A DNA stretch of 64,000 nt. Source: Methyloversatilis sp. (lineage in GTDB: Bacteria > Pseudomonadota > Gammaproteobacteria > Burkholderiales > Rhodocyclaceae). Under the pieces are notes generated by a model. That model ran no database searches, was not told where the DNA came from, and saw nothing but the letters and a program-made list of their open reading frames with translations. Location of the stretch: the NCBI GenBank assembly GCA_016791045.1, contig JAEUNO010000032.1, positions 62,001-126,000 on the forward strand. The letters run 5' to 3'. Below, in pieces: positions 26,525-34,591 of this stretch; position 1 is the stretch's first letter; every line of letters begins with the position of its first letter. The translations under genes were made by a program, and so were the position numbers.

Positions 26525-27238
26525 ATGATCAGTCTGCGCAAATCTTCAGAACGCGGTTTCGACGACCACGGTTGGGGGCAGTCGCATTTCAGCTTTTCGT
26601 TCGCGGATTACCACGATCCGGATCACATGGGTTTCGGCGTGCTGCGTGCGCTGATGGAAGACACGATCGCGCCCGGCGGCGGCTTCGGCACCCACCCGCA
26701 TCGCGACATGGAAATCGTCACCGTCGTGCTGGCAGGCGAACTGACCCATCGCGATTCGATGGGCCATACCGGCGTGCTGCGCGCCGGCGATGTGCAGCGG
26801 ATGAGCGCCGGCCAGGGCGTGCTGCACAGCGAATGGAATCACGGCCGCGACGACACCGTCCGCATGCTGCAGATCTGGCTGCTGCCGGAAGCACGCGGCA
26901 TCGCGCCGGATTACGCACAGGCCCATTTTCCGGCGGCGGCCCAACGCGGGCGGTTGCAGACCCTGGTCCATCCACCGGCACGCGATGGCGCGCTGGGCAT
27001 CCATTCCGATGTGGCCCTGCTCGCCATGCGGCTCGACGCAGGCGATGCGCCGGTCAGCCACCCGCTGGCCCGCGGCCGCAAGGCCTATGTGCATCTGGTG
27101 GATGGCGCGCTGACCGTCAATGGGCAGCGGCTGCAGGGCGGCGACGCTTTGAAGCTGGACGATGAAACGGAAGTGAAGTTTGAACACGGGCAGGGCGCAC
27201 ATGTGCTGCTGTTCGACCTTGGCAACCCCGCATCTTGA
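26525..27238 (+). CDS. Pirin family protein (YhhW-like bicupin)
   Basis: 237 residues. The pirin N-terminal cupin has the metal-binding set GGGFGTHPHRDMEIVTVVL, with the last ligands in MSAGQGVLHSEWN. The C-terminal half (GIHSDVALLAMRLDAGD onward) matches YhhW-type proteins, some of which have quercetin 2,3-dioxygenase activity in vitro. The physiological substrate is unknown. It shares a control region with the divergent lysR gene and is followed 14 bp later by a flavoprotein gene. Confidence 0.92.
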   Translation: MISLRKSSERGFDDHGWGQSHFSFSFADYHDPDHMGFGVLRALMEDTIAPGGGFGTHPHRDMEIVTVVLAGELTHRDSMGHTGVLRAGDVQRMSAGQGVLHSEWNHGRDDTVRMLQIWLLPEARGIAPDYAQAHFPAAAQRGRLQTLVHPPARDGALGIHSDVALLAMRLDAGDAPVSHPLARGRKAYVHLVDGALTVNGQRLQGGDALKLDDETEVKFEHGQGAHVLLFDLGNPAS

Positions 27239-27252
27239 TGAAGGAGTCCGAC

Positions 27253-27822
27253 ATGACACAGGTAGCGATCGTTTATCACAGTGGCTACGGCCACACCCGC
27301 CGCATGGCCCAGGCTGTCGCCGACGGCGCAGCGCAGGCGGCCGAAGTCCATGCCATAGAAGTCGATGCAGACGGCAATGTGCCCGATGCAGCATGGGACA
27401 CGCTGGCCACCGCCGATGCCATCGTGTTCGGCAGCCCGACCTACATGGGCACCGTGTCGTGGCAGTTCAAGAAATTCGCCGACGCGAGTTCGAAGCCTTG
27501 GTTCGGCCAGAAATGGAAGGACAAGCTGGCGGCCGGCTTCACCAATTCTGCGTCGATGAATGGCGACAAGCATTCGACGCTGCACTACCTGATGACGCTG
27601 GCGATGCAGCACAGCATGCTGTGGGTCGGCACCGGCCTGATGCCGAGCAACAGCAAGGCGGCCACGCGCAACGACATCAACTACGTCGCGTCCTTCGCCG
27701 GCGCGATGGCCTCGACGCCGTCCGATGCGTCGGTCGACGAAATGCTTGATGGGGATCTGCAGACTGCGCGGCTGTTCGGCCGGCGGGTGGCGGAGCAGGC
27801 GGCGCGGCTGGCTGCTGGCTGA
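27253..27822 (+). CDS. Flavodoxin-fold NAD(P)H:quinone oxidoreductase, WrbA-like
   Basis: 189 residues with a flavodoxin FMN-phosphate loop (YHSGYGHTRR) and the GSPTYMGTVSWQFKKFAD and FTNSASMNGDKHSTL segments of WrbA-type quinone reductases. The frame opens at 27235, but the ATG at 27253 follows AAGGAG with proper spacing. Co-transcription with pirin is likely. Confidence 0.88.
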   Translation: MTQVAIVYHSGYGHTRRMAQAVADGAAQAAEVHAIEVDADGNVPDAAWDTLATADAIVFGSPTYMGTVSWQFKKFADASSKPWFGQKWKDKLAAGFTNSASMNGDKHSTLHYLMTLAMQHSMLWVGTGLMPSNSKAATRNDINYVASFAGAMASTPSDASVDEMLDGDLQTARLFGRRVAEQAARLAAG

Positions 27823-27872
27823 CGAGCGCGGCGGCGGGCGGCGGGGGTGTCACCCACCACCCGTCGTGCCGC

Positions 27873-28247
27873 TCAGTACAGTTCCGGGAACCGTTCCAGC
27901 CAGCCCCAGGCAATGAACAGCACGATCGACACCACACCGGTCCAGGTACCGGTCACGAAACAGCAGGCGGCCGGAATGACCAGACCGGCTGCGTCGTCGA
28001 AGAAGTGACCGAAGGTGAAGAAGAACGCCGTGAATACCAGCCACTTCACGATGAAGCCAGGCAGGTAGCGTCGCATCGACCGGTTGTGACGGTAGCTCTG
28101 CACGCGTTCCAGCCAGCTGCCGCGCGTGCAGTCACGGAAATACAGGAAAGGCCAGACGAAACGCCACCAGACGCGCCAGAAAGGCTCGACCGGAGCGGTC
28201 AGCGTATCACCCGACTCGACGCCGGGTTCGGGTGCTTCGCGAGACAT
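27873..28247 (-). CDS. Small membrane protein of unknown function
   Basis: 124 residues. The first 65 are hydrophilic and rich in Trp and Arg (FWRVWWRFVWPFLYFRDC). Two hydrophobic helices follow (about residues 66-90 and 93-117), rich in aromatic residues. No family was recognised. An inner-membrane location is likely. It is a single gene on the minus strand downstream of the parvulin gene cluster. Confidence 0.75.
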   Translation of the reverse strand: MSREAPEPGVESGDTLTAPVEPFWRVWWRFVWPFLYFRDCTRGSWLERVQSYRHNRSMRRYLPGFIVKWLVFTAFFFTFGHFFDDAAGLVIPAACCFVTGTWTGVVSIVLFIAWGWLERFPELY

Positions 28248-28337
28248 TTCGCGTCCTCCTTCTTCATCTCATCCGTCCGCTTTAACGGCTCGATGACACG
28301 CAGGTTGAGGTGAGCGCACCCGGGACCGGACGCAGGC

Positions 28338-29156
28338 TTATTTGACCGAAGCCTTCTGGCGAAGTTCGTTCACGTGCGCCGCGATGGTCTGCTGCTCGAG
28401 CCGCTGGGCGATCTGGGCCTTGGCTTCTTCGAACGGCGGTACCTTCAGGTCGCGCACGTCTTCGAGCTTGATCACGTGGTAGCCGAAGTCGGTGCGGACC
28501 GGCTGCGGCGTGAACTTGCCCTTCTCGAGCTTGGTGAGCGCTTCGGAGAACGGCTTCACGTATTGCGCCGGGGCGCTCCAGCCGAGGTCGCCACCGCGGT
28601 CCTTCGAACCCGGGTCTTCCGAGTCCTTGGCCAGATCTTCGAACTTTTCACCGACCTGCAGCTTGCCGATGATTTCCTTCGCCTTGTCCTCGGTCTTCAC
28701 GAGGATGTGGCGTGCCTTGTATTCCTTGTCGCCGAGACCGGCCTTCACCTTGTCGTACTCGGCCTTGACCGTCGCTTCGCTGACCGGGTTGGCGCGCACG
28801 TATTCCTGCAGATAAGCCTGGATCAGCACGGCCTGGCGGGCCAGATCCGCCTGATGCATCAGGGCGGCGTTCTTGTCCAGCCCCTTGGTCGCGGCGGCCT
28901 GCGTCAGCACTTCGCGGCGGATCAGCTCTTCGCGCACGGCGTTGCGCAGCTGCTCGCCGTCCTGCTGGCCCTGGGCAATCTGATTGCGCACCATGATGTC
29001 GGCGCGGCCCTGCGGGATGGTCTTGCCGTTGACCGTGGCGAGCACGCCCTCGGCCGAAGCGGCAGCCGGCTTTTCCTTCGCCTTCTGCTGCGCCACCGCC
29101 GGTGCGGCGAAGGCAGTCATGACGGCGAGGGACAGAATCGAGAACGTGTGTTTCAT
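28338..29156 (-). CDS. Periplasmic parvulin-type peptidyl-prolyl isomerase
   Basis: 272 residues. A signal peptide (MKHTFSILSLAVMTAFAAPA) precedes a SurA/PrsA-like N-terminal helical chaperone region and a rotamase domain around residues 140-235, with ARHILVKTEDKAKEII, GGDLGWSAPAQYVKPFSEAL and TDFGYHVIKLEDVR. It assists folding of exported proteins. The ATG at 29156 begins the signal peptide; the open frame upstream is not coding. It follows bolA, yciI and yciB on the same strand. Confidence 0.92.
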   Translation of the reverse strand: MKHTFSILSLAVMTAFAAPAVAQQKAKEKPAAASAEGVLATVNGKTIPQGRADIMVRNQIAQGQQDGEQLRNAVREELIRREVLTQAAATKGLDKNAALMHQADLARQAVLIQAYLQEYVRANPVSEATVKAEYDKVKAGLGDKEYKARHILVKTEDKAKEIIGKLQVGEKFEDLAKDSEDPGSKDRGGDLGWSAPAQYVKPFSEALTKLEKGKFTPQPVRTDFGYHVIKLEDVRDLKVPPFEEAKAQIAQRLEQQTIAAHVNELRQKASVK

Positions 29157-29208
29157 CGGGTTACCTTTCTGGGTGAATGCCAGGTACTGCAAATGAACGG
29201 AGAGTCGA

Positions 29209-29481
29209 TCAAACCGGATCCGCATCGCCGGGGGCGCGCGCCGTGATCGACAGGGCGTGAATGTCGTGCTGCATCAGGTCGCCCAGTGCAGCGTAGATGA
29301 GGCGGTGGCGCTCCATCAGCCGTCGACCCGTGAAGCGGGCCGATTCGATGGACAACCGGTAGTGCCGTCCGCCGGAACGCGCACCCGCGTGTCCGGCGTG
29401 CAGATGCGATTCGTCGACCAGATCGAGCGCCAGCGGTTCAAGCGCGGCAAGCCGCTCGCGGATGGCGGATTCGACAGTCAT
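29209..29481 (-). CDS. BolA family protein
   Basis: 90 residues with the BolA fold: a conserved LVDESHLHAGHAG-type loop and FTGRRLMERHRLIYAALGDLM with the family's helix. BolA proteins partner with monothiol glutaredoxins in iron-sulfur and redox control. The ATG at 29481 is the normal BolA start; another ATG lies four codons upstream. It sits between yciI and the parvulin gene, a common neighbourhood in betaproteobacteria. Confidence 0.9.
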   Translation of the reverse strand: MTVESAIRERLAALEPLALDLVDESHLHAGHAGARSGGRHYRLSIESARFTGRRLMERHRLIYAALGDLMQHDIHALSITARAPGDADPV

Positions 29482-29489
29482 GGCCTGAT

Positions 29490-29792
29490 TCAAGACGGAA
29501 AGACCTTGCGGAAGGGTTTGATCGTGACGCGCTCGAACACGCCCTGAACAGTGTAGGGGTCTTCGTCGGCCCAGTCCCGCGCGTCGTCGAACGAATCGAA
29601 TTCGGCGATGATCAGGCTGCCGCTGAAACCGGCGTCGCCGGGATCGACTGCGTCGATCGCCGGCATCGGACCGGCCAGCAGAAGGCGCCCTTCATCCTGC
29701 AGCAGTTGCAGGCGGTGCAGGTGGTCAGGTCGTGCAGCGAGTCGCTTCGGCAGGCTGCCCGGTGCATCTTCGCCCATCAGAACATAAAACAT
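29490..29792 (-). CDS. YciI family protein
   Basis: 100 residues of the YciI/YCII fold: [25 protein letters not shown] with the conserved histidine, LLLAGPMP, and [22 protein letters not shown] with the conserved aspartate. The function is unsettled; the fold resembles ferredoxin-like small enzymes. The ATG at 29792 has AGAGG before it; a GTG two codons upstream is an alternative. It lies between yciB and bolA. Confidence 0.88.
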   Translation of the reverse strand: MFYVLMGEDAPGSLPKRLAARPDHLHRLQLLQDEGRLLLAGPMPAIDAVDPGDAGFSGSLIIAEFDSFDDARDWADEDPYTVQGVFERVTIKPFRKVFPS

Positions 29793-29869
29793 CGTCACCT
29801 CTGTGCAATCGGCAATGTGGGGGACAGGATCGGGCAGTCTGGATCGGAAATGTCGCGGATCTGACGGAA

Positions 29870-30478
29870 TCAGGAATTTTTCTCGTCAACGTGACGCGAC
29901 AGCATCGCTCCCTGCGCAAGCACGAACAGGAACATGAGACCCATGCCGCCGTAGAGCTTGAAATCCACCCAGGTTTCCTCGCTGAAGCTGAAGGCAACAT
30001 AGAGATTCAACACGCCCATGACGGCGAAGAACCCGATCCATGACAGGTTGAGCCGCGTCCATACGGCCTCGGGCAGTTCGATCTGTGCCTGCATCAGGCT
30101 GCGGATCAGGTTGCGTTTCAGGAACAGCGCTGCACCGGCCAGCGTACCCGCGAACAACCAGTACAACACGGTCGGTTTCCATTTGATGAAGGTCGCGTCG
30201 TGAAACAGCAGGGTCGCACCGCCGAACACGACGATGATGCCCAGACTGACCCAGAGCATGATTTCGACCTTGCGCCCGCGCGCCATGAGCCACAGCACCT
30301 GCCCTATCGTCGCGATGATCGCCACGGCAGTGGCGATCAGTATCGGACCCTGGGTGACGGCGATGCCGTCGCCCAGCACCTGGGTGACCAGCGAATGCGA
30401 CGCCTCGGGCGACGCGTTGGCGAATTTGTAGGCTGCAAAGAACAGCAGGACCGGCAGCAGATCGAACAGAAATTTCAT
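29870..30478 (-). CDS. yciB: Inner-membrane septation protein YciB (intracellular septation protein A)
   Basis: 202 residues with five to six transmembrane helices. The family opening [20 protein letters not shown] and the segment [20 protein letters not shown] are clear. YciB interacts with cell-division and elongation proteins and affects envelope integrity in E. coli. It heads the yciB-yciI-bolA-parvulin gene run on the minus strand. Confidence 0.93.
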   Translation of the reverse strand: MKFLFDLLPVLLFFAAYKFANASPEASHSLVTQVLGDGIAVTQGPILIATAVAIIATIGQVLWLMARGRKVEIMLWVSLGIIVVFGGATLLFHDATFIKWKPTVLYWLFAGTLAGAALFLKRNLIRSLMQAQIELPEAVWTRLNLSWIGFFAVMGVLNLYVAFSFSEETWVDFKLYGGMGLMFLFVLAQGAMLSRHVDEKNS

Positions 30479-30697
30479 GGTCGCGGATTATGCCCCTCGG
30501 GCACCCGGGTGTCCAACCGGATCGGCGTGTGCAGGCCAAACCCGGCATGGAACTGGCTTGGCGAAGAAAAAGTCGCTGCAGGGCGCGCAAATTCATGAAG
30601 AAAGTCTGCATGGCCGCTTGTGGAGCGCGCTGCGCCTCACTATCATCGCTGCAGGTTTTCCCGCGCGCATTTGCGTATAACGAAGAAGGAGACTTAG

Positions 30698-30976
30698 ATG
30701 AACAAAGCAGAACTGATCGAAGCACTCGCCAAGAAAGCTGACGTTTCCAAAGCCGCAGCAGGTCGTCTGCTCGACGGTTTTCTCGAATCCGTCACGACCG
30801 AACTGAAGAAGGGTGGGAAAGTGACCCTGGTCGGTTTCGGTACCTTTGCCACCGGCAAGCGTGCCGCCCGCACCGGCCGTAATCCGCGCACTGGCGCCAC
30901 GATCAAGATTCCTGCTGCCAAGACTGCGAAGTTCACTGCAGGCGCCGCGCTCAAGAAGTCGATCAACAAGAAGTAA
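30698..30976 (+). CDS. HU-family DNA-binding protein
   Basis: 92 residues, a full [22 protein letters not shown], the beta-arm region with the conserved FGTF and [13 protein letters not shown], and the basic end KKSINKK. It is a nucleoid protein binding DNA as a dimer. An AAGGAG ribosome site stands nine bases before the ATG. A TATAAC at 30676-30681 may be the -10 box, with no convincing -35. Confidence 0.95.
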   Translation: MNKAELIEALAKKADVSKAAAGRLLDGFLESVTTELKKGGKVTLVGFGTFATGKRAARTGRNPRTGATIKIPAAKTAKFTAGAALKKSINKK

Positions 30977-30989
30977 CCGGTTTCCTTTC

Positions 30990-31018
30990 CCGGGGCCGCG
31001 GCGAATCCGCAGCCCCGG
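30990..31018 (+). terminator. GC-rich hairpin after the HU gene
   Basis: CCGGGGC (30990-30996) pairs with GCCCCGG (31012-31018), extended by GCGG/CCGC after one mismatch. It lies 14 bp after the HU stop, where a terminator is expected, but no T-run follows, so its strength is uncertain. Confidence 0.45.
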
Positions 31019-31210
31019 ACGAACTGTCCGGCATGACCCAGGAAGTGCATGCTTGCCCGGCAGGAACAACGGAGGTGTCCGCATTGCGGCGCCTCCGTTT
31101 TCATTGGGCGTCCCACCTGACGCGGAGCGCGGCCGGCGGGCCCCTGCCGACGCGCCGGGATTCGACGACCACGCTACCATCACGGGATCAATACTGTCTG
31201 CGTCACGCCC

Positions 31211-31984
31211 ATGATCATCGTCCTGTCTCCCGCCAAATCGCTCGACTACGAATCTCCCTTGCCCGCTGCCCATGCAACGCGGCCCGATTTCCTTGATCGA
31301 TCGGCCGTGCTGGTGGATATCCTGAAGCGCAGAAGTCCGGCCGACATCGCATCGCTGATGAGCATTTCCGATCCGCTGGCTGCGCTGAATGCCGCGCGCT
31401 ATGCCGACTGGACACCGGACTACGACGCTCCGCGCGCCCGCCCGGCCGCGCTGGCGTTCAACGGCGACGTCTACGACGGACTCGATGCCCGCTCGCTCGA
31501 CCCGGCCGGACTTGACTGGCTGCAGCAGCATGTACGCATCCTGTCCGGCCTGTACGGGGTGCTGCGCCCGCTCGACCTGATGCTGCCCTACCGGCTGGAA
31601 ATGGGGACCCGGCTGGTCAATCCGTCGGGCAGGGATCTGTATGCGTTCTGGGGCGATCTGCCTGCGCAGGCGCTCAACGCCCTGCTGGAGAACGATTCGC
31701 GGCCGGTACTGGTCAACCTCGCCAGCGACGAGTACTTCAAGTCCGTGAAGCGCAAGACGCTGAAGGCGGAGGTGATCCAGCCGGTGTTCCAGGACTGGAA
31801 GGGCGGCACCTACAAGGTGATCAGCTTTTTCGCCAAACGCGCGCGTGGCCTGATGGCCCGTTACGCCGCCGACCATCGCATCGATGACGTCGAGGCATTG
31901 CGCGACTTTGCCGTCGACGGCTACGCATTCGACGGCAAGGCGTCGTCGGACACGCAGTGGATCTACAGAAGACGCCTCGCCTGA
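31211..31984 (+). CDS. yaaA: Peroxide stress protein YaaA (UPF0246)
   Basis: 257 residues, full length for YaaA. It has the opening [17 protein letters not shown], the [20 protein letters not shown] region, [15 protein letters not shown] and the C-terminal basic helix [19 protein letters not shown]. YaaA limits free iron and oxidative DNA damage in E. coli and binds DNA through a helix-hairpin-helix-like region. It stands alone between the HU gene and a hypothetical gene. Confidence 0.94.
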   Translation: MIIVLSPAKSLDYESPLPAAHATRPDFLDRSAVLVDILKRRSPADIASLMSISDPLAALNAARYADWTPDYDAPRARPAALAFNGDVYDGLDARSLDPAGLDWLQQHVRILSGLYGVLRPLDLMLPYRLEMGTRLVNPSGRDLYAFWGDLPAQALNALLENDSRPVLVNLASDEYFKSVKRKTLKAEVIQPVFQDWKGGTYKVISFFAKRARGLMARYAADHRIDDVEALRDFAVDGYAFDGKASSDTQWIYRRRLA

Positions 31985-32026
31985 GGCCAGAAAAAAACGC
32001 AGTACCCATCACGAGGAGATCTGACC

Positions 32027-32617
32027 ATGACCCGCCAACAACATCTGCTGACGGCACTTGCCGCGACGTTCTGCCTGCTCGGCGCGAGCGCCGGTTCGGC
32101 TGCGCAGGACAACCAGTCCGACCGTTTTTTCCGCGAATGCCGGGCTGCGTGGGCCGACAACAACATCGGTCTGGCCGATGAGCTCTGCTACAAGGCGCTG
32201 ATGCATCCGGATGTCAACGCGATCACCCCTGATGCCAAGTCGCAGCGCCTGTACAACTACGCACAGCTGAAGCGCATGCTCGGCAACTGGGAAGGTGCGG
32301 AGGAGCTGTTGCGCGAATCGCTGACCATCGAGGAAAAGCGCGCCGGCAGCGCCCCGGATCTGCCGCTGGCCCGTCGCCTCGCCGAACTGTCGATCGCCTG
32401 CGCCGCGCAGAACAAGTGGTCCGAAGGCATCGACATGATCGAGCGTCTGTACCCGGTGGCCGGCCAATTTCAGGGCGGCGAGCGCGCGGCGATCAGCGAA
32501 CTGTTCCGCAACTATGTGCCGCAGGTGGCGACCGCCGGCAAGATGGACCTGGCGCGCCAGCTGAACGAGTTCTCCGACTCGGTGCCGGCACGCGAGCCCG
32601 GCTTCATCAATCGCTGA
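32027..32617 (+). CDS. Secreted TPR-like protein of unknown function
   Basis: 196 residues with a signal peptide (about residues 1-26, ending AGSAAQD). The mature part is all helical and resembles two to three tetratricopeptide repeats, for example LYNYAQLKRMLGNWEGAEELL and ARRLAELSIACAAQNKWSEG. It contains two cysteines near the N-terminus (FRECRAAW and DELCYKA). Function is not recognised; a periplasmic protein-protein scaffold is likely. It precedes the dienelactone hydrolase gene by 12 bp and may be co-transcribed. Confidence 0.78.
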   Translation: MTRQQHLLTALAATFCLLGASAGSAAQDNQSDRFFRECRAAWADNNIGLADELCYKALMHPDVNAITPDAKSQRLYNYAQLKRMLGNWEGAEELLRESLTIEEKRAGSAPDLPLARRLAELSIACAAQNKWSEGIDMIERLYPVAGQFQGGERAAISELFRNYVPQVATAGKMDLARQLNEFSDSVPAREPGFINR

Positions 32618-32629
32618 GGAGGGCTGGCC

Positions 32630-33511
32630 GTGGATTCGAGCGCAGCAAAACCTGCAAGCGGCCTGCCGGGCGATCCGGACCGGCGCGACTTCCTGCGTAC
32701 CGCAACGGTGGCCGGCTTCGCGCTGGCCGCGCAGCCGGTGATGGCACAGCAGATCATCACGACGCCCGCGTCAGGTCTGGACACCGGCATGGCCGAGGTC
32801 GGTACGGCCGATGCGCAGAATCTGCCGGTCTATTTCGCCCGCCCGGCCGCCACGCCGAAGCCGCCGGTGGTTCTGGTGGTGCAGGAAATCTTCGGCGTGC
32901 ACGAACATATCCGTGATGTCTGTCGGCGCTTTGCCCGGGCCGGTTACTTCGCGATCGCGCCCGAGCTGTACTTTCGCCAGGGCGATCCGTCGAAGATCAG
33001 CAGCGTGCCGGAAATACTCGAACGCATCGTGTCGCGCGTCGGCGATGCGCAGGTGATGAGCGATCTCGACAGCTGCGTCGCCTGGGCCGCTCAGTCCGGT
33101 GGCGATGCGGCCCGTCTGGCGGCGACCGGCTTCTGCTGGGGCGGCCGCATCACCTGGCTGTATGCCGCGCATCAACCCGCGCTGCGCGCCGGTGTGGCGT
33201 GGTACGGCAAGCTTGACGGCCTGCCCGGTGAGCTCACGCCGAACCACCCGATCGATCTGGCCGACGCGCTCAAGGCGCCGGTGCTCGGTCTGTACGGCGG
33301 CAAGGATCAGGGCATTCCGACCAGCGACGTCGACGCCATGCGCGACGCGCTGACGAAGTCACCTGCCGATGCAGCGCGCCGCTCGGACATCGTGCTGTAT
33401 CCGGAGGCACCGCACGGTTTTCACGCCGACTTCCGGCCGAGCTATCGCGAAGTCGACGCCAGGGACGGCTGGCAGCGCTGCCTGGCCTGGATGGCCGCCA
33501 ACGGCGCCTGA
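32630..33511 (+). CDS. Tat-exported dienelactone hydrolase family protein
   Basis: 293 residues from a GTG start with GAGGAGG before it. A twin-arginine signal (DRRDFLRTATVAGFALAAQP) directs folded export. The alpha/beta hydrolase has the nucleophile-cysteine motif GFCWGGR near residue 167, a catalytic aspartate in GLYGGKDQGIP, and the histidine in APHGFHADF, the Cys-Asp-His triad of dienelactone hydrolases. The true substrate is unknown. Family members more often lack a signal peptide, so the periplasmic location is notable. Confidence 0.9.
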   Translation: MDSSAAKPASGLPGDPDRRDFLRTATVAGFALAAQPVMAQQIITTPASGLDTGMAEVGTADAQNLPVYFARPAATPKPPVVLVVQEIFGVHEHIRDVCRRFARAGYFAIAPELYFRQGDPSKISSVPEILERIVSRVGDAQVMSDLDSCVAWAAQSGGDAARLAATGFCWGGRITWLYAAHQPALRAGVAWYGKLDGLPGELTPNHPIDLADALKAPVLGLYGGKDQGIPTSDVDAMRDALTKSPADAARRSDIVLYPEAPHGFHADFRPSYREVDARDGWQRCLAWMAANGA

Positions 33512-33542
33512 CGCCGTGCGATCGGGGTCCGGTCGTCGGGCC

Positions 33543-34547
33543 TCAGTGGGCCGAGTGCGGTGTTGCGTGCGCCAGCCCGAGTGAAACAGTGGCCTTGGCA
33601 TGCGTCAGGTCGCGCGCCGAACCGCTGCCGAACAGGCAGGCGGCCACCTGGTTGAGCAGCGGTTGCGGGATGGCGCGGTGGCCTTCGAGCATTTCACGTA
33701 TGCAGTCGCTGGTGGCCTCGATGTCCTCCGCCGGTGGCAGCGGATTGACCAGTTGGGGGGCGCCTGTTTCAGCTTCGAACAGGGTGCGGGCGGTCTGGTG
33801 TTCGAACATCTGTATGCGCGGACGACGCATCGGGTCGGCAAATGAATCGTCATCGGGCGCACGCATCAGCAGCGCGCGCTCCGGTGTACGCAGGAACATG
33901 TCGTGCAGTCGCGACAACAGCTGGGGGTCGGCCACGCAGATGACGCGCAGGCTGCGCAGCGGCGCCGGATCGAGCAGTTTGGCGACGACGTGCGCCGTAT
34001 TCCGGTTTCCCATGCGATCCCGCAAGCGGATCAGGCTGTCGAGCGAGGGGCTGAGCATTTCGGTCGGTACCACCGCACAGCGCCCTGAATTCAGCGTGGT
34101 CTGCGCGTCGGCCAGACTGCTGCAGGGCGCATGGCCAAGTCGTTCGAAAACATCGATGCTGCCCGCACGCGCACCGTGCCCCACGAGTCCATGCACCATC
34201 ACGGGCACTTCGAGACGCGCCAGCATCAGCGCGAGCAGCGGCATCAGATTGGGCGCCTTGCCGGCGCGCGAATAGCTCGGAATGACCACCATGCGGGGCC
34301 GATGCTGCGGCAGTTCGATGACCGGGACACGTTCGTTGAGCGCGCGCGCGAAGCCGGCCAGTTCGTCGGAGGATTCGTTCTTCCAGCGCAGGCTGGCCAG
34401 CACGGCACCGAGCTCGAGCGCCGGAATGCGACCGTCGAGCATGTCGGCGAACAGGCCGTAAGCCTCTTCTTCCGCCAGATCCCGGCCGTCTTCGCCGCCG
34501 CGGCCGAGCGCGGACAGCATGTCTGTCAGGGTCTGTTGGCTCAACAT
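33543..34547 (-). CDS. YbiB/TrpD2 family nucleic-acid-binding protein, copy 1
   Basis: 334 residues of the anthranilate phosphoribosyltransferase-like fold without TrpD chemistry: EEEAYGLFADMLDGRIPALELGAVLASLRWK, VVIPSYSRAGKAPNLMPLLALMLARLEVPVMVHGL. E. coli YbiB of this family binds single- and double-stranded nucleic acid. It follows nasA by 44 bp and forms the end of the nitrate-assimilation gene run. A paralogue lies at 45906-46820. The start overlaps the stop of a nine-codon upstream reading frame that has its own ribosome site. Confidence 0.88.
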   Translation of the reverse strand: MLSQQTLTDMLSALGRGGEDGRDLAEEEAYGLFADMLDGRIPALELGAVLASLRWKNESSDELAGFARALNERVPVIELPQHRPRMVVIPSYSRAGKAPNLMPLLALMLARLEVPVMVHGLVGHGARAGSIDVFERLGHAPCSSLADAQTTLNSGRCAVVPTEMLSPSLDSLIRLRDRMGNRNTAHVVAKLLDPAPLRSLRVICVADPQLLSRLHDMFLRTPERALLMRAPDDDSFADPMRRPRIQMFEHQTARTLFEAETGAPQLVNPLPPAEDIEATSDCIREMLEGHRAIPQPLLNQVAACLFGSGSARDLTHAKATVSLGLAHATPHSAH

Positions 34548-34570
34548 CGCAGCGATCGCTCCATGCTCAT
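34541..34570 (-). CDS. Possible nine-codon leader peptide overlapping the ybiB start
   Basis: GAGGAGACGAAC followed by ATG at 34570 gives the best ribosome site in this region, but the frame reads only MSMERSLRC before TGA (34543-34541). The next gene's ATG (34547-34545) lies within it, one base out of phase. This looks like a coupling cistron or an attenuating leader; the alternative is that it is chance and ybiB uses another start. Confidence 0.4.
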   Translation of the reverse strand: MSMERSLRC

Positions 34571-34591
34571 GTTCGTCTCCTCGAAATGTTG

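Noticed and set aside
30653..30681. Full sigma-70 promoter before the HU gene
   Set aside because: TATAAC is a fair -10 box, but the hexamer 17 bases upstream (AGGTTT) is not a -35 box.
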